DNA of 17,217 bases from Bacteroidales bacterium UBA5226 (GTDB lineage Bacteria; Bacteroidota; Bacteroidia; Bacteroidales; UBA932). Positions within the stretch are counted from its first letter, which is position 1. Every line of letters starts with the position of its first letter. The notes under the pieces were generated by a model. The model searched no databases. It saw nothing but the letters and a program-made list of their open reading frames with translations, and had not been told where the DNA came from. A program made the position numbers and the translations under genes. The stretch spans positions 1-17,217 of the forward strand of contig DHUU01000016.1 of NCBI GenBank assembly GCA_002409325.1, in the 5' to 3' direction. Below are positions 15,048 through 17,217 of the stretch, one piece after another.

Positions 15048-16379
15048 ATGGCAAACAATCCCAAAATTTTCGTACTCGACACCAACGTGCTTCTGCACGA
15101 TCACAAGGCACTAGGTAATTTTCAGGAAAACGATGTGGTCATTCCCATCATTGTGCTGGAAGAACTGGATAAATTCAAAAAAGGAAATGACCAGATCAAT
15201 TACAACGCCAGGGAATTTGCCCGTTCACTGGATAAAATCCTGGGCGATCAGATGTTGAACGGCTGGATTGGTATTGGTCCCGGCAGGGGCCGCCTGAAAG
15301 TGGAACTGGGACATCCTTTTCCGGACATGATGCAGGACTCTTTCTATGAAGATACCCCTGATCACCGCATCCTTGTTACGGCGCAGTATATGAAAGAAAA
15401 CAACCCCGAGCGAAGGGTGATCCTGGTCACAAAAGACGTCAACCTGCGCATCAAATCCAAGGCATTGGGAATAGAAGCCCAGGATTACCTTACCGATAAG
15501 GTTCGTGACGAGAGCGTCGTCAGCCTTTCCAGGGGCGTGATCAAGCTGAACCGTGTTGCTCCGCAGACCATAGCCAAGTTGTACCAGACACGGGAGGGTC
15601 TCAGTTCCAGGGACATTCACCTGAAAGGAGCACATAGCAACCAATACTACATACTTAAGAACAAGGACGGCATGGCCATGGCACGCTACCAGGCCTCGAC
15701 CCGGTGCCTGATTCCTGTTCCGGATCACAGGGCATACGGCATCGCCCCCCGCAATGTGGAACAGAATTTTGCACTGGATGCCCTTCTTAATCCGGCGGTA
15801 AGCCTAGTATCCCTTACAGGAATTGCCGGAACCGGCAAAACGTTGCTTGCCCTGGCAGCAGCTCTTGAGCAGGAAGGGGATTACGACCAGATCATGCTTT
15901 CCCGGCCCGTCATTCCCCTGCAAAACCAGGAAATGGGATTCCTACCGGGAGACATTAAGGAAAAAATGGCGCCCTATATGTTGCCCCTGCTGGATAATCT
16001 GAGTGTTATCAAAGGCAGTCTCAAATCCAACAGCCGGGAATTCGTACGCATTGAAGAAATGGTAAAAAATGAAAAATTGCTGATCTCCCCACTTGCTTAT
16101 ATCCGCGGGAGAAGTTTGTCAAAAGTCTTCTTCATAGTAGATGAATCACAGAACCTTACCCCCCATGAAGTAAAGACGATCATTACCCGGGCCGGGGAAG
16201 GCAGCAAACTCATTTTTACAGGAGATATTCACCAGATTGACCAACCTTACCTGGACATGCATTCTAACGGTCTTACTTATTTGACAGACAAAATGTTAGG
16301 ACAGGATATCTTCGCTCATATTAACCTTATTAAAGGGGAACGGAGCCGATTAGCCGAACTGGCAGGCAATATATTGTAA
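15048..16379 (+). CDS. PIN domain plus PhoH-type ATPase (YlaK/PhoH2-like)
   Basis: A 443-residue cytoplasmic protein with an N-terminal PIN nuclease domain and a C-terminal PhoH ATPase domain. The PIN part has FVLDTNVLLHD (residues 8-18, Asp11 as the first acidic metal ligand), the acidic ELDKFK segment (39-44) and TPDHRILV (103-110) plus TKDVNLR (128-134), which supply further acids. The PhoH part has Walker A GIAGTGKT (258-265), SRPVIP (285-290) and the Walker B segment FFIVDESQNL (361-370). The fused family (PhoH2, YlaK) is reported to act on RNA as an ATP-dependent helicase/ribonuclease in some actinobacteria; the role in Bacteroidetes is not established. ATG 15048 was chosen because the promoter overlaps the longer frame. 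It is a single-gene unit. Confidence 0.93.
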   Translation: MANNPKIFVLDTNVLLHDHKALGNFQENDVVIPIIVLEELDKFKKGNDQINYNAREFARSLDKILGDQMLNGWIGIGPGRGRLKVELGHPFPDMMQDSFYEDTPDHRILVTAQYMKENNPERRVILVTKDVNLRIKSKALGIEAQDYLTDKVRDESVVSLSRGVIKLNRVAPQTIAKLYQTREGLSSRDIHLKGAHSNQYYILKNKDGMAMARYQASTRCLIPVPDHRAYGIAPRNVEQNFALDALLNPAVSLVSLTGIAGTGKTLLALAAALEQEGDYDQIMLSRPVIPLQNQEMGFLPGDIKEKMAPYMLPLLDNLSVIKGSLKSNSREFVRIEEMVKNEKLLISPLAYIRGRSLSKVFFIVDESQNLTPHEVKTIITRAGEGSKLIFTGDIHQIDQPYLDMHSNGLTYLTDKMLGQDIFAHINLIKGERSRLAELAGNIL

Positions 16380-16388
16380 CTTTTTTGT

Positions 16389-16396
16389 TATTTTTG
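16389..16396 (+). promoter_or_regulatory. Bacteroidetes -7 box for ppdK
   Basis: TATTTTTG matches TAnnTTTG exactly, 9 bases after the PhoH-like stop, and ends 45 bases before the ppdK ATG. The surrounding T-rich stretch makes a chance match easier. No -33 TTTG is seen at the expected spacing. Confidence 0.45.
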
Positions 16397-16441
16397 CAGC
16401 CCTAAACCCGATAATTTTCAATTATTAACTAAATAATTTTT

Positions 16442-17217
16442 ATGTCAGAAATCAAACGAGTTTACAGCTTTGGCGGGAAAACTGCCGATGGTGATGGTTC
16501 TATGCGAAATCTTCTGGGTGGCAAAGGAGCTAACCTGGCTGAAATGTGTCTCCTGGGTATACCTGTTCCTGCCGGTTTTACCATAACAACAGAGTGTTGT
16601 ACAGAATATTATGACCTGGGCTGTAATTATCCCAGGGGTTTGGCAGGAGAAGTCGCACAGGATCTGAAGAAAACCGAAGATATAATGGGAGCCCGTTTTG
16701 GTGACCCTGAAAATCCGCTGCTTGTTTCCTGCCGTTCTGGTGCCAGAAGTTCCATGCCCGGAATGATGGAAACCGTATTGAACATCGGACTGTGTTCGGC
16801 AACCATCCCGGGACTGATTAAAAAGACACACAACCCCAGGTTTGTGTACGATGCATACCGCCGGCTGATCATGATGTTCTCCGATGTAGTGATGGAAAAG
16901 GCAGAGGGGATTGAACCTGCAGAAGGACAGGGGATACGCGTACAGCTGGATGGATTGCTTCACCAGATGAAAGCTGAAAAAAGATATAAAAACGATACCG
17001 ACCTTACCGAAGAAGACCTGATCACCCTGTGCGATATGTTCAAGAAACAAGTCGTGCGTGTTCTTGGCAAACCCTTCCCCGATGATGCCATGGAACAGCT
17101 CTGGGGCGGCATAGGCGCCGTCTTCAAATCCTGGAACGGGAAACGGGCCATCTCCTACCGCAGGATCGAAGGCATACCCGATGAATGGGGTACTGCCGTA
17201 ACGGTCCAGTCCATGGT
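16442..17217 (+). CDS. ppdK: Pyruvate, phosphate dikinase (partial, N-terminal 258 residues)
   Basis: The frame is open from ATG 16442 to the window end and covers about the first third of an enzyme that is normally near 880-910 residues. PPDK interconverts pyruvate, ATP and phosphate with phosphoenolpyruvate, AMP and pyrophosphate. The ATP-grasp nucleotide-binding domain is visible: FGGKTADGDGSMRNLLGGKG (10-29), then NLAEM and the PVPAGFTITTE segment (41-51). The signature SCRSGARSSMPGMMETVLNIG spans 96-116. The GADGDGS-like insert and the RSGARSSMPGMM wording separate PPDK from PEP synthase. The phosphohistidine and PEP-binding domains lie outside the window. Its 62-base upstream gap holds one candidate -7 box. 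Confidence 0.96.
   Translation, partial: MSEIKRVYSFGGKTADGDGSMRNLLGGKGANLAEMCLLGIPVPAGFTITTECCTEYYDLGCNYPRGLAGEVAQDLKKTEDIMGARFGDPENPLLVSCRSGARSSMPGMMETVLNIGLCSATIPGLIKKTHNPRFVYDAYRRLIMMFSDVVMEKAEGIEPAEGQGIRVQLDGLLHQMKAEKRYKNDTDLTEEDLITLCDMFKKQVVRVLGKPFPDDAMEQLWGGIGAVFKSWNGKRAISYRRIEGIPDEWGTAVTVQSM

Noticed and set aside
16445..17050. A 201-codon open frame on the minus strand
   Set aside because: It is antisense to ppdK, whose reading has unmistakable PPDK motifs.
1..17217. CRISPR array, insertion sequence, phage or plasmid origin
   Set aside because: No regularly spaced repeats, transposase or integrase motifs, terminal inverted repeats or iterons were seen; the gene content is chromosomal.

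Overview
The window looks like a chromosomal segment of a Bacteroidetes (probably Bacteroidales-type) bacterium. The evidence is the repeated promoter sequence TAnnTTTG upstream of nearly every transcription unit, the lack of Shine-Dalgarno sequences, and a protein set typical of that phylum (M16 lipoprotein peptidase, YugP-like membrane protease, PIN-PhoH protein, DUF2752, DUF4402-like secreted protein, SPOR domain). Both ends are cut through genes. No transposon, phage, CRISPR array or rRNA was seen.

Layout. Bases 1-2661 (minus) encode most of an M16 (insulinase-type) lipoprotein zinc protease. Divergent from it is a YugP-like membrane zinc protease (2759-3430, plus). A hexuronate block follows: kdgK and eda (plus, 3484-5201) meet tail to tail with exuT and uxaC (minus, 5196-8047), and the two stop regions overlap by 6 bases. 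uxaC and exuT are the last two genes of an apparent five-gene minus-strand operon that starts with a family-2 glycosyltransferase and two small membrane proteins (DUF4234-like and DUF2752), with gaps of only 2-10 bases. The hexuronate genes cover uptake, the first isomerisation and the last two steps to pyruvate and glyceraldehyde-3-phosphate. The middle steps (UxaB/UxaA or UxuB/UxuA) are not here.

The most interesting part is 9728-13435 (plus). A DUF4402-like secreted protein with a near-ideal Bacteroidetes promoter is followed by a 1037-residue outer-membrane usher-like protein. That protein appears to carry a signal peptide, an N-terminal domain, a beta-barrel with a usher-type plug, two Ig/carboxypeptidase-regulatory-like domains, a long Pro/Ala/Thr-rich linker and a C-terminal SPOR (peptidoglycan-binding) domain. 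No periplasmic pilus chaperone lies next to the pair. It may be a reduced or unusual surface-fibre export system linked to peptidoglycan.

Downstream are a possible structured intergenic element, a tRNA-Val(TAC) gene on the minus strand with its own promoter inside the end of folC and a rho-independent terminator, then folC (minus), a PIN-PhoH ATPase (plus) and the first third of pyruvate phosphate dikinase (plus, cut by the window end). All calls come from reading the sequence; no database search was made.
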